Positions 33,902 through 43,140 of a stretch of DNA of 64,000 nucleotides are shown here, piece after piece. The stretch lies in contig NZ_JAVAMP010000002.1 of assembly GCF_030730905.1 (NCBI RefSeq), forward strand, positions 729,482 through 793,481, given 5' to 3'. The stretch is from Chengkuizengella axinellae. GTDB taxonomy: Bacteria; Bacillota; Bacilli; Paenibacillales; KCTC-33759. The stretch's first letter is position 1. Every line of letters starts with the position of its first letter. The position numbers and the translations under genes were made by a program. Below the pieces are notes generated by a model. That model was not told the DNA's origin, searched no databases, and saw only the letters and a program-made list of their open reading frames with translations.

Positions 33902-34342
33902 ATGATAAAAAAAATGAAAAACATGTTCAAACAAGAAAAAGGGTTAACTTTAATTGAGTTATTAGCAGTTATTGTAGTGTTAGGAATTATTGCTGCAATT
34001 GCAGTACCATCTATTAATGGCATAATTAATGATACTAAGGAGCAAGCTAGGGAAGCAATAGCAATTCAGATTTATGAGTCAGCTAGAATTCATAGTACTA
34101 TACATAACTTACCAGAACAAGAAATTGAATTATCCACTCTTATTTCTACAGCTGATGATGTAAGATACTTTGAGGCGGGAGATTTAGTTGATCCTGTAAC
34201 TGGTGGACAAATTGAAGCCACATCAAAAGTTGATTTCGGAGAACGTGATGCTAGTACAAACACTGATGGAAACAGCGTAGTGTTAGTAATTACTGGTGTA
34301 AGTGATCCTGTCGAATATGAGTTTTCTGAGTTAGGACTTTAA
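33902..34342 (+). CDS. Major type IV pilin
   Basis: I start at ATG 33902 after AGGAGTG. The 146-residue prepilin has a short basic leader (MIKKMKNMFKQEKG), cleavage before LTLIELLAVIVVLGIIAAIA with Glu5, a long N-terminal helix and a C-terminal domain of about 95 residues rich in strands and turns. No cysteine pair is seen in the C-terminal part, unlike many Gram-negative pilins. Its place inside the operon after pilC suggests it is the main pilus subunit. Confidence 0.85.
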   Translation: MIKKMKNMFKQEKGLTLIELLAVIVVLGIIAAIAVPSINGIINDTKEQAREAIAIQIYESARIHSTIHNLPEQEIELSTLISTADDVRYFEAGDLVDPVTGGQIEATSKVDFGERDASTNTDGNSVVLVITGVSDPVEYEFSELGL

Positions 34343-34362
34343 TATTTAATCTGGAGAAATAT

Positions 34363-35124
34363 ATGACAATCCTTATCTACATCTATCTTTTTATCCTAGG
34401 TCTCGTATTCGGCTCGTTTTTTAATGTAGTCGGATTACGAGTCCCTAACAAACAATCAATTATAAATCCACCTTCTCACTGCCCCCAATGTCAACATCGA
34501 CTGGGGGTTTGGGATTTAATCCCTGTATTTAGTTATCTATTTAATAGAGGGAAATGCAGGTATTGTGGTGAAAAAGTTTCTCCTATATATATGACTGGTG
34601 AATTGTGTACTGGAGTTTTGTTTGTTTGGGTATTTGCTATCACTGGTTATAAAGGAGAACTTATAATTGGCTTATTAGTCGTTTGTTTGTCTGTTATTAT
34701 TACTGTTTCTGATTTAAAATATATGATCATCCCGAATAATGTTTTGTTATTTTTCCTTCCTTTTTTCATCATAACTAGATTTTTATTTCCTTCTTTACCT
34801 ATATGGCATTATGTTGTCGGTTTTTTTGTAGGTGGGGGAATATTGCTTCTATTAGCTATTGTAAGTAGAGGTGGAATGGGAATGGGAGATGTGAAATTAT
34901 TTGCAATTTATGGATTTGTCCTTGGATATCAACAAATATTATTTGCTTTATTTATAGCTAGTGTAATTGGTAGTTTAGTAGGAATATCTTTAATTTTGTT
35001 TAAAAAAGTACAGAGAAAACAACCTATTCCTTTTGGACCCTATTTAGCTTTAGGCACACTCATTACGTATGGATATGGAGATGAAATATTACAATGGTAT
35101 CGTTCCTTCCTATTACATCTGTGA
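34363..35124 (+). CDS. pilD: Prepilin peptidase PilD (A24 family)
   Basis: The 253-residue product is a polytopic A24A aspartic protease. It has the cytosolic zinc-type CPQC...CRYC pairs (near residues 40-67) seen in bifunctional PilD enzymes, and the catalytic Asp residues in SDLKYMIIPN (near 116) and GMGMGDVKLF (near 173). It cleaves prepilin leaders and probably methylates the new N-terminus. It processes the pilin at 33902 and the two prepilins at 28652 and 29168. Its last 31 bases overlap pilM. Confidence 0.92.
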   Translation: MTILIYIYLFILGLVFGSFFNVVGLRVPNKQSIINPPSHCPQCQHRLGVWDLIPVFSYLFNRGKCRYCGEKVSPIYMTGELCTGVLFVWVFAITGYKGELIIGLLVVCLSVIITVSDLKYMIIPNNVLLFFLPFFIITRFLFPSLPIWHYVVGFFVGGGILLLLAIVSRGGMGMGDVKLFAIYGFVLGYQQILFALFIASVIGSLVGISLILFKKVQRKQPIPFGPYLALGTLITYGYGDEILQWYRSFLLHL

Positions 35125-36026
35125 ACATAGGATTAACCATTACTTCTACGGGAATTCGATATGTTCAGTTAAAAGCGAAAAAAATAGTGAAAACGGGTTT
35201 CTTACCGATTGAAGAGGGTTTGATTTTTGACGATGAGATCCAAAATTTTGATATATTGCTAGCAAAAATAAAACCATGGATTAAACAAGAGAAATTAACT
35301 GGTAAATCAATTCATATATGTATTCCTTCTACTAAAGCCTATATCCGTAGCGTTGAGATGCCACCTGCTAAAGGGAAGATGTTAAAACAAATGATACAGT
35401 TAGAAATTGAAACCTCAATTCAACTGCCATTTGAAAATCCAATTTATGATTATGTTATTTTAGATCAGAAAAAAGAAGATCAAAATCAAGTATTGGTGGT
35501 AGCTGCTCCATCATCTCTTGTAGAATCATATGTTATGTTATTTCAAAAAGCAGGTTTAAAAATAAAGACGGTGGATTTGTCCTCCTTATCCCTATACCGT
35601 GTAACAAATCATATCATTAAGGACATTCCACAGAATTTACTACTAGTTTATTTAACAAATGAAAATGTAGAAATTTTATTATTTCACCATGGAGTACCAG
35701 AGTTTACTAGAGAGGTTTCCATACTAGATTTATTTAAAAATATAGATGAAGATCCTGATCATGAATGGAAGTGGGGGGAAATTCAATCCGAAATTTATCG
35801 AATGGTTCAGTTTTTTGAAAATCATATTCATGAAGGGGCTGAACAAATTACAGATATTCTTTTACTTGGAGCATACCCTAATAAAGATCAACTTATCAAG
35901 TACTTAAACGAATTTTTTGATGGGATTTCAATAGGGAAAATTGATTTGTCTGAAAGTTTAATATTAGATAAAGTTGATTTCACAATTCCGTATGGTTTGG
36001 CTTTAAAAGGGATGGTTCGCAAATGA
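35094..36026 (+). CDS. pilM: Pilus assembly protein PilM
   Basis: The 310-residue product resembles the actin-like PilM. It has the strand LGLTITSTGIRYVQL-like opening (NIGLTITSTGIRYVQLKAKK), the IRSVEMPPAKGKMLKQMI motif and AAPSSLVESYVMLFQKAGL in the second subdomain. PilM forms a cytoplasmic ring linked to the N-terminus of PilN. The ATG at 35094 lies inside pilD, and a GTG at 35118 is an alternative. It overlaps pilN by 4 bases. Confidence 0.85.
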   Translation: MVSFLPITSVNIGLTITSTGIRYVQLKAKKIVKTGFLPIEEGLIFDDEIQNFDILLAKIKPWIKQEKLTGKSIHICIPSTKAYIRSVEMPPAKGKMLKQMIQLEIETSIQLPFENPIYDYVILDQKKEDQNQVLVVAAPSSLVESYVMLFQKAGLKIKTVDLSSLSLYRVTNHIIKDIPQNLLLVYLTNENVEILLFHHGVPEFTREVSILDLFKNIDEDPDHEWKWGEIQSEIYRMVQFFENHIHEGAEQITDILLLGAYPNKDQLIKYLNEFFDGISIGKIDLSESLILDKVDFTIPYGLALKGMVRK

Positions 36027-36595
36027 TTGATATTAATCTATTACCCAAAAAAGATAGAGAAAGAAACCTCATTCCTTTGTTGATTATCTTCTTCATCATT
36101 GCATGGTTTTTATTAATTTCACTATTGGTGTATCAAAATTTAATAGTACAGCAAAAAATAGCGCAAGAAGAAATTGATGTTGAAAAGATATTATCAGAAC
36201 AAAAACAGTTAAACAATGTTCTAAATGAATTAAACGAAATCAAAATAGCTGAACAAGAGATTGATATAAAAGATATATTAGAAGTGTTAGAATATATTCG
36301 ATTAGATGTTCCTAATATATTGCTTAACATCAATACTTCATTACCAGTGGATGGTAAAGTGACTAGTGTTTATTTTAGTTTACCTTCAGAGCTTTCTATG
36401 ATTACAGAATTGAAAAGCTTATCCGATGCAGCGGATTATTTGGTGAATTTAAGAAAACTACCTTTTGTTCATGAAGCTGATTTACAAGTCATAAATAAAG
36501 AAGGTTTTTCTAAAGATGAAGACCAATTAGAATCAGGCATCGAAAATAAATACTACTCGATTCGTTATGTCATTGAATTGAAAAAAGAGGAGTGA
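36023..36595 (+). CDS. pilN: Pilus assembly protein PilN
   Basis: The 190-residue product opens with MIDINLLPKKDRER, the conserved PilN motif INLLP that binds PilM. One membrane helix (about 17-40), a coiled coil and a C-terminal ferredoxin-like domain follow. It pairs with PilO to align the pilus machine across the envelope. The ATG overlaps the pilM stop, implying coupled translation. Confidence 0.88.
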   Translation: MIDINLLPKKDRERNLIPLLIIFFIIAWFLLISLLVYQNLIVQQKIAQEEIDVEKILSEQKQLNNVLNELNEIKIAEQEIDIKDILEVLEYIRLDVPNILLNINTSLPVDGKVTSVYFSLPSELSMITELKSLSDAADYLVNLRKLPFVHEADLQVINKEGFSKDEDQLESGIENKYYSIRYVIELKKEE

Positions 36596-36601
36596 TAACC
36601 G

Positions 36602-37396
36602 ATGAAGAAACTATATAAAAATAAAACGAAGTGGATCATCGGGATCACTGTTTTTTATGTCATCCTTGCAACGTATTATTTTTTCTATTTTCAAAAAAAT
36701 ATGGAATTGCTTGATCAAAAAGTCGAAGAGAAAACAAATGTTCAAAGGGTTTTAGAACAAACCGTAATGGCTGTAGAGAGTTCTAAAAGCGAGTTGTCTG
36801 AAGGAGATCAAGAAGATGTTAAAAATCCAGAGGATCAATTACCAAATGTAGATCGAACAGATCAGATGATAAAAACATTAGAATCTCTTGAAGCTTTAAC
36901 TGGTGTAAGCATATCGAGCATCAGTTTTAATGATGGAAAGTTTGAACTCAATGATTCGACAGATGAAGAAATAAATTACTTGGATTTATTATTAAAACAA
37001 GATAATGAACTAGAGCAAGAAGAGCAATTGGAAATTCAAGATGTTATTCCAGAATTACATGAAATTGATATTTCATTGCAACTATCCGGTACTTATTTTC
37101 AATTTATAGAATTCCTAGAAAAAATACAAAATGACGATCGATTTTATTTAGTTCGATCTATCGAATATCAATTAAACGGGGAGAAAGTAATCACTGAGCA
37201 AAATGATTTGAATTTAGAAACCACAAGTGTGGATGAATTATTAGGGCAATTGGATGCAGATATTGTGTCTACACTAAATTCAGTACAAGGTGATAATTAT
37301 GAATCATTTATAGCTCCAAACCAAAGGGATACAAACTTTTTTGTGAATTTATCAGCTTATTACTTACCAAAGCAAGATGAAGTATCTTCTTCATAA
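36602..37396 (+). CDS. pilO: PilO-like pilus assembly protein
   Basis: The 264-residue product has one N-terminal membrane helix (about 12-28), a coiled coil and a C-terminal domain with the pattern LSGTYFQFIEFLEKIQNDDRF that is typical of PilO. It is 6 bases after pilN and of the expected size and topology. It has an acidic insertion (about 125-150) not usual for the family. It would form the periplasm-side alignment unit with PilN. It is the last gene of the block and no strong terminator follows. Confidence 0.8.
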   Translation: MKKLYKNKTKWIIGITVFYVILATYYFFYFQKNMELLDQKVEEKTNVQRVLEQTVMAVESSKSELSEGDQEDVKNPEDQLPNVDRTDQMIKTLESLEALTGVSISSISFNDGKFELNDSTDEEINYLDLLLKQDNELEQEEQLEIQDVIPELHEIDISLQLSGTYFQFIEFLEKIQNDDRFYLVRSIEYQLNGEKVITEQNDLNLETTSVDELLGQLDADIVSTLNSVQGDNYESFIAPNQRDTNFFVNLSAYYLPKQDEVSSS

Positions 37397-37660
37397 TATT
37401 TAAGTTCTTTATATTCAGCACCCTTAGTATCAGTGTAATGAATAACAATATGATTATGTACTGAATCATTAGCGTTATAACTCCACGAAAATCGCCATAT
37501 ATCTCTTTCTCCTTGCTCGTGATATATTAATTTTCTGTTCTTCCATTGCTGAGTTCCTGTTGGAACAATCCAAGCTTTCATTTCACGAACATTTTTCAGC
37601 TTAATATCAACTTTAACTTCACCACTCCCTTTTCCTACATGAATCCGTCCTCATCCCCCA
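37360..37660 (-). pseudogene. Possible gene fragment, unknown
   Basis: On the minus strand a protein-like frame reads GRIHVGKGSGEVKVDIKLKN, then REMKAWIVPTGTQQWKNRKL and on to the stop inside the pilO end. A TGA lies just upstream of the visible part and no start with a ribosome binding site is present. The residue use (many W, Y, H) looks like a real extracellular beta-rich domain. I do not recognise it. It overlaps pilO by 37 bases. Confidence 0.35.
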
Positions 37661-37704
37661 TCATACGGGCAATCATGCTTCCCATGCATCTTTTTTATAC
37701 TTTG

Positions 37705-37815
37705 AGCAAGTAACAAGTCACTATTGAGAAGGACTTTACAAAACAGGAAGTTTTGATGTCGACGTTAATCACATGGAAGTGATTGTTTTTAGTCGAGGAA
37801 CAATAGTGACTTGCT
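37705..37815. other. Three-stem structured element upstream of thyA
   Basis: An outer stem joins AGCAAG (37705-37710) and TCACTATTG (37718-37726), separated by a 7-base bulge, with CAATAGTGA (37801-37809) and CTTGCT (37810-37815). Inside are CAAAAC-AGGAA-GTTTTG (37739-37755) and TCGAC...AATCAC-ATGGAA-GTGATT...GTCGA (37759-37796). This is a 111-base three-way-junction layout. It could be a structured RNA or a small palindromic mobile element. No known riboswitch core is recognised. Confidence 0.5.
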
Positions 37816-37892
37816 TTCTCCCCATCTATTGATTTTTTATCCAATATCAACGAAAATGAATAAGGTAAAATAAATTTCGGAGGGTACATATC

Positions 37893-38687
37893 ATGCGTCA
37901 ATATTTAGATCTACTAGAAGATATTTTGGAAAATGGTGTACGAAAAGAAGATCGTACTGGAACTGGCACCATCTCAGTATTTGGAAGACAATTACGTTTC
38001 GATCTTCAAGCTGGTTTTCCCTTATTAACAACCAAAAAACTGCATACACGTTCTATTATTCATGAATTGTTATGGTTTTTAAAAGGAGAAACGAATATTG
38101 AATACTTAAAGGAAAATGGAGTCTCTATTTGGGATGAATGGGCGGATGAAAACGGAGATTTAGGACCTGTTTACGGCTCTCAATGGAGAAGTTGGGAGAA
38201 GAAGGACGGGACGTTTGTAGATCAAATTAAACAGGTCGTAGATCAAATTAAACATAACCCTGATTCTAGGCGTTTATTAGTAAATGCTTGGAATGTTGGT
38301 GAGATTGAGAACATGAAGCTGCCTCCTTGTCATTATGCTTTTCAATTTTATGTTGCTGATGGAAAGCTCTCTCTCATGTGGCAGCAAAGATCCGTGGATA
38401 CATTTTTAGGTTTACCTTTTAACATTACAAGTTATGCTTTATTAACCTACATGGTTGCACAGCAATGTGATCTAGAGGTTGGAGAATTAGTATTTACTGG
38501 TGGAGATGTACACTTATACTCAAATCATTTGGAACAAGCGAAACTACAGCTTACTCGTGAACCTAGAGAATTGCCTCAGCTTATCATAAAACGTAAACCA
38601 TCGTCCATTTTTGATTATAAGTTTGAGGATTTTGAAATTACCAATTATGATCCACATCCACATATTAAAGGAGAAGTGGCGATTTAA
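37893..38687 (+). CDS. thyA: Thymidylate synthase
   Basis: The 264-residue product is ThyA, of the same length as the E. coli enzyme. It has [18 protein letters not shown], the catalytic Cys146 in [26 protein letters not shown] and the C-terminal [12 protein letters not shown]. It makes dTMP from dUMP and methylene-tetrahydrofolate, yielding dihydrofolate that the downstream DfrA recycles. The ATG follows CGGAGGG. A structured element lies 78 bases upstream and may belong to its leader. Confidence 0.97.
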   Translation: MRQYLDLLEDILENGVRKEDRTGTGTISVFGRQLRFDLQAGFPLLTTKKLHTRSIIHELLWFLKGETNIEYLKENGVSIWDEWADENGDLGPVYGSQWRSWEKKDGTFVDQIKQVVDQIKHNPDSRRLLVNAWNVGEIENMKLPPCHYAFQFYVADGKLSLMWQQRSVDTFLGLPFNITSYALLTYMVAQQCDLEVGELVFTGGDVHLYSNHLEQAKLQLTREPRELPQLIIKRKPSSIFDYKFEDFEITNYDPHPHIKGEVAI

Positions 38688-38742
38688 CTTCAGCATATCT
38701 TTAAGAATTGTATACCTATCCTAATAGAAAACGGTGATTCCT

Positions 38743-39207
38743 ATGATTCTAGTTAGTGCATGTTTAGCTGGTGACGAATGTCGATATAATGCAACCCACA
38801 AATTGGACTCATCTATTCAAACATTAGCTGAGGAAGGAAAAGCAGCTTTAGCTTGTCCTGAATTGCTCGGCGGTTTTTCAACTCCACGTCAGCCAGCAGA
38901 GATAGTAGGTGGGAATGGACTCGATGTGATCAATGGTACAGCGAAAGTGATTGATAAATCAGGGAAGGATGTTACTGATTTATATATAAATGGAGCTGAA
39001 AAAACACTAGAGATGGCCCAAAGCATCAAGGCGGAGTACGTGATTTTAAAAGAAAATAGTCCATCCTGCGGAAGCTGTTACATATACAATGGAGAGTTTA
39101 ATGGTACAAAAGTAATAGGTTTAGGTGTAACAACCGCATTATTAAAAAAACATGGCTTTAAAGTCATCTCTGAAGAAGACTATAAAGCTCAAAAGTTGAA
39201 CTTTTAA
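38743..39207 (+). CDS. DUF523 family protein
   Basis: The start is ATG 38743 with GGTGA ahead. The 154-residue product has the DUF523 hallmarks: the opening ILVSACLAGDECRYN, CPELLGGFSTPRQPAEI, and ILKENSPSCGS with the conserved Cys set. Related proteins act in sulfur removal from thiouracil-type compounds, but the role here is unproven. It lies between thyA and dfrA in a likely operon, which hints at pyrimidine or folate-linked metabolism. Confidence 0.85.
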   Translation: MILVSACLAGDECRYNATHKLDSSIQTLAEEGKAALACPELLGGFSTPRQPAEIVGGNGLDVINGTAKVIDKSGKDVTDLYINGAEKTLEMAQSIKAEYVILKENSPSCGSCYIYNGEFNGTKVIGLGVTTALLKKHGFKVISEEDYKAQKLNF

Positions 39208-39229
39208 ATTACAACGAAGGGAGTTTAAT

Positions 39230-39748
39230 ATGATGCAAACGAATCAAACTTTACATAAAAATCTTTCCATTATTTTTGCTATGGATCAAAATAGATTAAT
39301 CGGAAAAGAGAATAAACTTCCTTGGAGGTTACCAGCCGACATGGCTTATTTCAAAAAAACGACGATGCATCACCCTATTGTTATGGGACGAAAAACCTTT
39401 GAATCTTTCGGGAGCAAACCTCTTCCAAAGCGCAAAAATATCATTATTACTCAAAATAAAGATTTCAAAGCAGAAGACTGTGTTGTTGTTCACACCATAG
39501 AGGGTGCGATTAATGAATGTAATGATGAAGAAAATTTTGTGATAGGAGGCACTGAAATATACAAGCTACTGCTGCCATATGTCAATAAACTGTATGTAAC
39601 CGAAATCGATCATGATTTTGGACAAGGAGATACCTATTTTCCAGAAATTAATGAATCGATATGGAAGCAGACAAGTAAGGTGCAGGGAGTCACTGATGAA
39701 AAAAATCCATATATCTATTATTTTATAACTTACGAGCGGAAACAATAA
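39230..39748 (+). CDS. dfrA: Dihydrofolate reductase
   Basis: The 172-residue product is DHFR. It has IIFAMDQNRLIGKENKLPWRLPADMAYFK (conserved Trp and active-site Asp), the NADPH-binding VMGRKTFESFG, NIIITQN and the FVIGGTEIYKLLLP loop. It reduces dihydrofolate made by ThyA. Its position as the third gene after thyA and DUF523 is the common Bacillales arrangement. A GGGAG site precedes the ATG. Confidence 0.95.
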   Translation: MMQTNQTLHKNLSIIFAMDQNRLIGKENKLPWRLPADMAYFKKTTMHHPIVMGRKTFESFGSKPLPKRKNIIITQNKDFKAEDCVVVHTIEGAINECNDEENFVIGGTEIYKLLLPYVNKLYVTEIDHDFGQGDTYFPEINESIWKQTSKVQGVTDEKNPYIYYFITYERKQ

Positions 39749-39862
39749 AGAGAATCTTGCTTTCAGTGGGAGTTTTATATCTCCCGCTGAAAGTTAGATG
39801 ACCGATGAAATAACAGCTCAAATAAGAAGTTAACAAATTTTAAAAGAAGCTGGAGGAAGATG

Positions 39863-41074
39863 ATGTCTGTAAAAGAAATGAATAATCAAGAACAAGGATC
39901 CATATTCGAAGTGTTCTGGACTGCTTTTAAGCTAGGATTGACTTCATTTGGAGGTCCTATAGCCCATTTAGGGTATTTTCGTGAGGCTTATGTAAAACGT
40001 CTTAAATGGTTAGATGAAAAAACCTACGTTGATTTAGTTGCATTATGTCAGTTTCTCCCTGGTCCTGCAAGCAGTCAGGTAGGGATTGGGATCGGTTTGC
40101 TGCGTGCAGGTGTTTTGGGCTCTATCGCGGCATGGATCGGATTTACAATGCCGTCTGTTATTGCGTTGATTGTGTTTGCATATGCTGTTGGAGGATTTGA
40201 TATTGCGAATCAAGGGTGGCTGCATGGTTTGAAACTGGTCGCAGTGGCTATAGTAGCCCAAGCGGTGTGGGGAATGATGAAAGCTCATGCACCAGATCGA
40301 ACAAGAGGTACGATTGCAATTGTTGCCACTATATTTGCTCTACTGTTTTCTTATGTTTTTACTCAAGTCATGATCATTATCTTGGCTGGTATATTTGGGT
40401 GGTTCTTTTTATCTAAATCTGTACAAACCCAAACAACAAATATAAAAATACCTATTCGCAGATTTACAGCGGTTACCTCACTAGTGATTTTTGCAGCTTT
40501 ACTAGTCCTACTACCAATATTAACTGTTGTTTATCCAACCTTTCTATTATCGTTGTTTGACAGCTTTTATCGTGTAGGTTCTCTAGTATTTGGTGGTGGG
40601 CATGTTGTACTACCTTTACTGGAGAGTGAAGTTGTGAACCCAGGTTGGGTGACGAATGACCAATTTATTGCTGGATATGGAGCTACGCAAGCTGTACCCG
40701 GTCCACTATTTACTTTTTCAGCTTATTTAGGTGCAGTGATGGATACAGGCACTCATGCTGTCATTGTTGCCCTTGTTGCTGTGATCGCCATATTTTTGCC
40801 CTCCTTTTTATTAGTTATAGGAACAATGCCATTTTGGAATGTAATCCGACAAAAAAAGCATTTTCAATCAGCTTTAATGGGCATTAATGCGGCAGTTGTA
40901 GGGATTTTATTGGCTGCTTTATATGATCCTGTCTGGACTAGTTCTGTAAATAATATGTATGATTTTGTATTGGTCATCATAACATTTAGTCTATTGATGT
41001 TATGGAAGCTACCCCCTTGGATGGTTGTTGTCGTTTCTGCAATCGGAGGAAGTATCATAGGTTGGTTGATTTAA
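39863..41074 (+). CDS. chrA: Chromate transporter ChrA, long (two-domain) form
   Basis: I prefer ATG 39863, 6 bases after GGAGG. The 403-residue product has two CHR domains with the paired motifs FGGPIAHLGYFREAYV/LCQFLPGPASSQVGIG in the first half and FGGGHVVLPLLESEVV/TQAVPGPLFTFSAYLG in the second. This is the long-chain ChrA that exports chromate in some bacteria. Many members transport other anions or are untested. Short CHR genes lie at 42497 and 43141. Confidence 0.9.
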   Translation: MSVKEMNNQEQGSIFEVFWTAFKLGLTSFGGPIAHLGYFREAYVKRLKWLDEKTYVDLVALCQFLPGPASSQVGIGIGLLRAGVLGSIAAWIGFTMPSVIALIVFAYAVGGFDIANQGWLHGLKLVAVAIVAQAVWGMMKAHAPDRTRGTIAIVATIFALLFSYVFTQVMIIILAGIFGWFFLSKSVQTQTTNIKIPIRRFTAVTSLVIFAALLVLLPILTVVYPTFLLSLFDSFYRVGSLVFGGGHVVLPLLESEVVNPGWVTNDQFIAGYGATQAVPGPLFTFSAYLGAVMDTGTHAVIVALVAVIAIFLPSFLLVIGTMPFWNVIRQKKHFQSALMGINAAVVGILLAALYDPVWTSSVNNMYDFVLVIITFSLLMLWKLPPWMVVVVSAIGGSIIGWLI

Positions 41075-41171
41075 TGAAACCGTGACATATGACTCGAAAT
41101 ATGGGATTCAAGCACCTTCTCTTTTGGAATGCATAGTATGTATTAGCCTTTTTAATGAGGAGGAATCCGTG

Positions 41172-42212
41172 ATGTTGAAAGAAAGTTATCAGGTATTGGA
41201 ACAACTTCGAAAGCCTCACGGTATGTATATCGCGAGTCCGTCCAATTTTTATAAATATGTATGGATTCGCGATAATGTGTATATCTCACTCCCTTTCGCA
41301 AATAAAAACAATGAATTGTATGAAAAAACGTATTACCGTATGTTGGATTTGTTTAGAGAGTACGAATGGAAAATAGATATTTTATTAGAAAATAAACCAA
41401 AATGGGTTTGGGAGTATATTCATGCTCGTTACAGTGCTGATGAGGTAAAAGAAATTCATGATGAGGCATGGGGACACGTTCAGCATGACATGATTGGAGC
41501 CTTTTTATTTGGAATAGGTTTAGGTATACGTCATGATAAAACGATGATTCGAGATCAAAAAGACTTGGATATCTTACAAAAATTAGTATATTATTTGGAA
41601 AATGTAGAGTATTGGCATGATCCGGATAATGGGATGTGGGAAGAATGGCGTGAAGTTCATGCTTCTTCTGTAGGTGCTTGTATAGCTGGTTTGAAATCGA
41701 TTGAAAAAACAGTGGAAGTACCGTCGACCCTATTAGAAAATGGTTTTAAATCGTTGTTTGATCTTTTTCCTCGAGAAAGCAAGGATAAATCAGTTGACTT
41801 GGCTCAATTAAGTTTAATTTACCCATATCGCATCTTAAATGGGATCATGGGTGAGGAGATCGTATCTAGAGTTGAAAAATCATTGCTGCGTGAAAGCGGT
41901 GTCATCAGATATGCAGGAGATAGTTACTATAGTACCCTAGAAGAGACACACGGTCGTGAAAAACCACGACACTTTTATAAAGGAACAGAGGCCGAATGGT
42001 GTTTTGGATTACCATGGTTGTCATTATGCCATCTTGAACTGGGGAATATAGAGAAAGCAATGGAATATTTAGAAAAAACAGAAGAGATCATGATTGAACC
42101 TGGAGTGATTCCAGAATTGTTCTACTCAGGAACTCGAAAACCTAATCCGAATACTCCATTAGGATGGAGCTGCGCAATGTATATTTTGGCTAAAGAGGCA
42201 TTAATGAAATAA
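41172..42212 (+). CDS. GH15-like glycoside hydrolase family protein
   Basis: I start at ATG 41172, which has GAGGAGGAA ahead. An upstream frame from 41082 lacks this. The 346-residue product has an all-helical (alpha/alpha)6-type pattern with VWIRDNVYISLPF, EYWHDPDNGMWEEWREVHASSVGACIAGL and TEAEWCFGLPWLSL, as in GH15/phosphorylase-kinase-like proteins. Candidate catalytic Glu residues are in WEEWRE and TEAEW. It has no signal peptide, so it is cytoplasmic. The sugar substrate is unknown. Confidence 0.75.
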   Translation: MLKESYQVLEQLRKPHGMYIASPSNFYKYVWIRDNVYISLPFANKNNELYEKTYYRMLDLFREYEWKIDILLENKPKWVWEYIHARYSADEVKEIHDEAWGHVQHDMIGAFLFGIGLGIRHDKTMIRDQKDLDILQKLVYYLENVEYWHDPDNGMWEEWREVHASSVGACIAGLKSIEKTVEVPSTLLENGFKSLFDLFPRESKDKSVDLAQLSLIYPYRILNGIMGEEIVSRVEKSLLRESGVIRYAGDSYYSTLEETHGREKPRHFYKGTEAEWCFGLPWLSLCHLELGNIEKAMEYLEKTEEIMIEPGVIPELFYSGTRKPNPNTPLGWSCAMYILAKEALMK

Positions 42213-42236
42213 CTGTTCATGTTTATCATGAGCAGT
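42212..42236 (+). terminator. Terminator after the GH15-like gene
   Basis: ACTGTTCATG-TTTAT-CATGAGCAGT forms a 10-bp stem with one G.T pair and is followed by T8. It starts on the last base of the stop codon. Confidence 0.85.
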
Positions 42237-42279
42237 TTTTTTTATAACATAAGAAATTATTAATTCAATGTTTATTAAA

Positions 42280-42424
42280 AACTCACGTTAACGAAGTATT
42301 TGACGACATCTTCGAGAAACTCCGATAAGCGTTTTTGTTCAAATCATGCGATAATGGACATGTTCTTGACGTAGTATTGATCCGATCAACTTCTTAACAA
42401 AATGCAGTGTTAGCGTTTTTGTTC
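42280..42424 (+). repeat. Two imperfect tandem copies ending AGCGTTTTTGTTC
   Basis: AGCGTTTTTGTTC occurs exactly at 42328-42340 and 42412-42424. Each copy is preceded by a related stretch starting ACGAAGTATT or ACGTAGTATT and containing a CTTC core. The repeats lie in the leader region of the next CHR gene. The function is unknown. Confidence 0.45.
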
Positions 42425-42496
42425 CGTATAATCCTTCACATTTATATACGTTTAAATGTATAATGATAGTCAATGAGAATTTAAGGGGACAAGCAT

Positions 42497-43138
42497 ATGC
42501 AGCAAAATCAGAAAGGTGCTAAACTATTAATCCATATTTTGATATCATTTCTTAAAATAAGTCCGATCACCTTTGGTGGTGGTTATGCTATGATCCCAGC
42601 GATTGAAAGAGAAATTGTGAGCAAAAGAAAATGGTTGGATGAAGCCGAGATGAGCGATGTATTATCAATTTCTGGATCTGCTCCTGGCGGAATCGGAATC
42701 AATGCTGCAACTTTTATAGGATATAGATTATATGGAGTCAGAGGAGCATTAGCAGCTGTAGTTGGGATGACGCTGCCCACATTTTTAATTATTTTTCTGT
42801 TAGGTTTGTTTTTTGCCAGCTTTAATGATAATGAAAAAGTGAATGCTGCATTTCAGGGAATTCAAATTGCAATTATTGCTTTAGTTTGTTATGCAGGATA
42901 TAAAATGGCGAGAACCTCTATATATGATAAAAGTACTTTTCTAATGTTGACGGGTACTTTATTTGTATTGTTGTTTTTAAACATACATCCGATGTTTGTC
43001 ATTATTGGAGGAGGGCTTACAGGTATAGTGATTATGAAAGTTAAGGATCAATTAGGATTTATGAAAAATGCAACCATCGATCAGAAATCAAAAGAAAAAT
43101 ATAAGTATACAGATTATTACATGGGAGACGGGATTTAA
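42497..43138 (+). CDS. Chromate transporter family, short form, first half
   Basis: The 213-residue product is a single CHR domain with TFGGGYAMIPAIEREIV, WLDEAEMSDVLSISGSAPGGIGINAATFIGYR and several membrane helices. Short CHR proteins usually work in pairs with opposite topology. The next gene, 2 bases downstream, is the expected partner. Chromate or another anion may be the substrate. GGGGA precedes the ATG. Confidence 0.88.
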   Translation: MQQNQKGAKLLIHILISFLKISPITFGGGYAMIPAIEREIVSKRKWLDEAEMSDVLSISGSAPGGIGINAATFIGYRLYGVRGALAAVVGMTLPTFLIIFLLGLFFASFNDNEKVNAAFQGIQIAIIALVCYAGYKMARTSIYDKSTFLMLTGTLFVLLFLNIHPMFVIIGGGLTGIVIMKVKDQLGFMKNATIDQKSKEKYKYTDYYMGDGI

Positions 43139-43140
43139 CG

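Noticed and set aside
41082..41171. N-terminal extension of the GH15-like protein
   Set aside because: The added 30 residues have no family similarity and the downstream ATG has a far better ribosome binding site.
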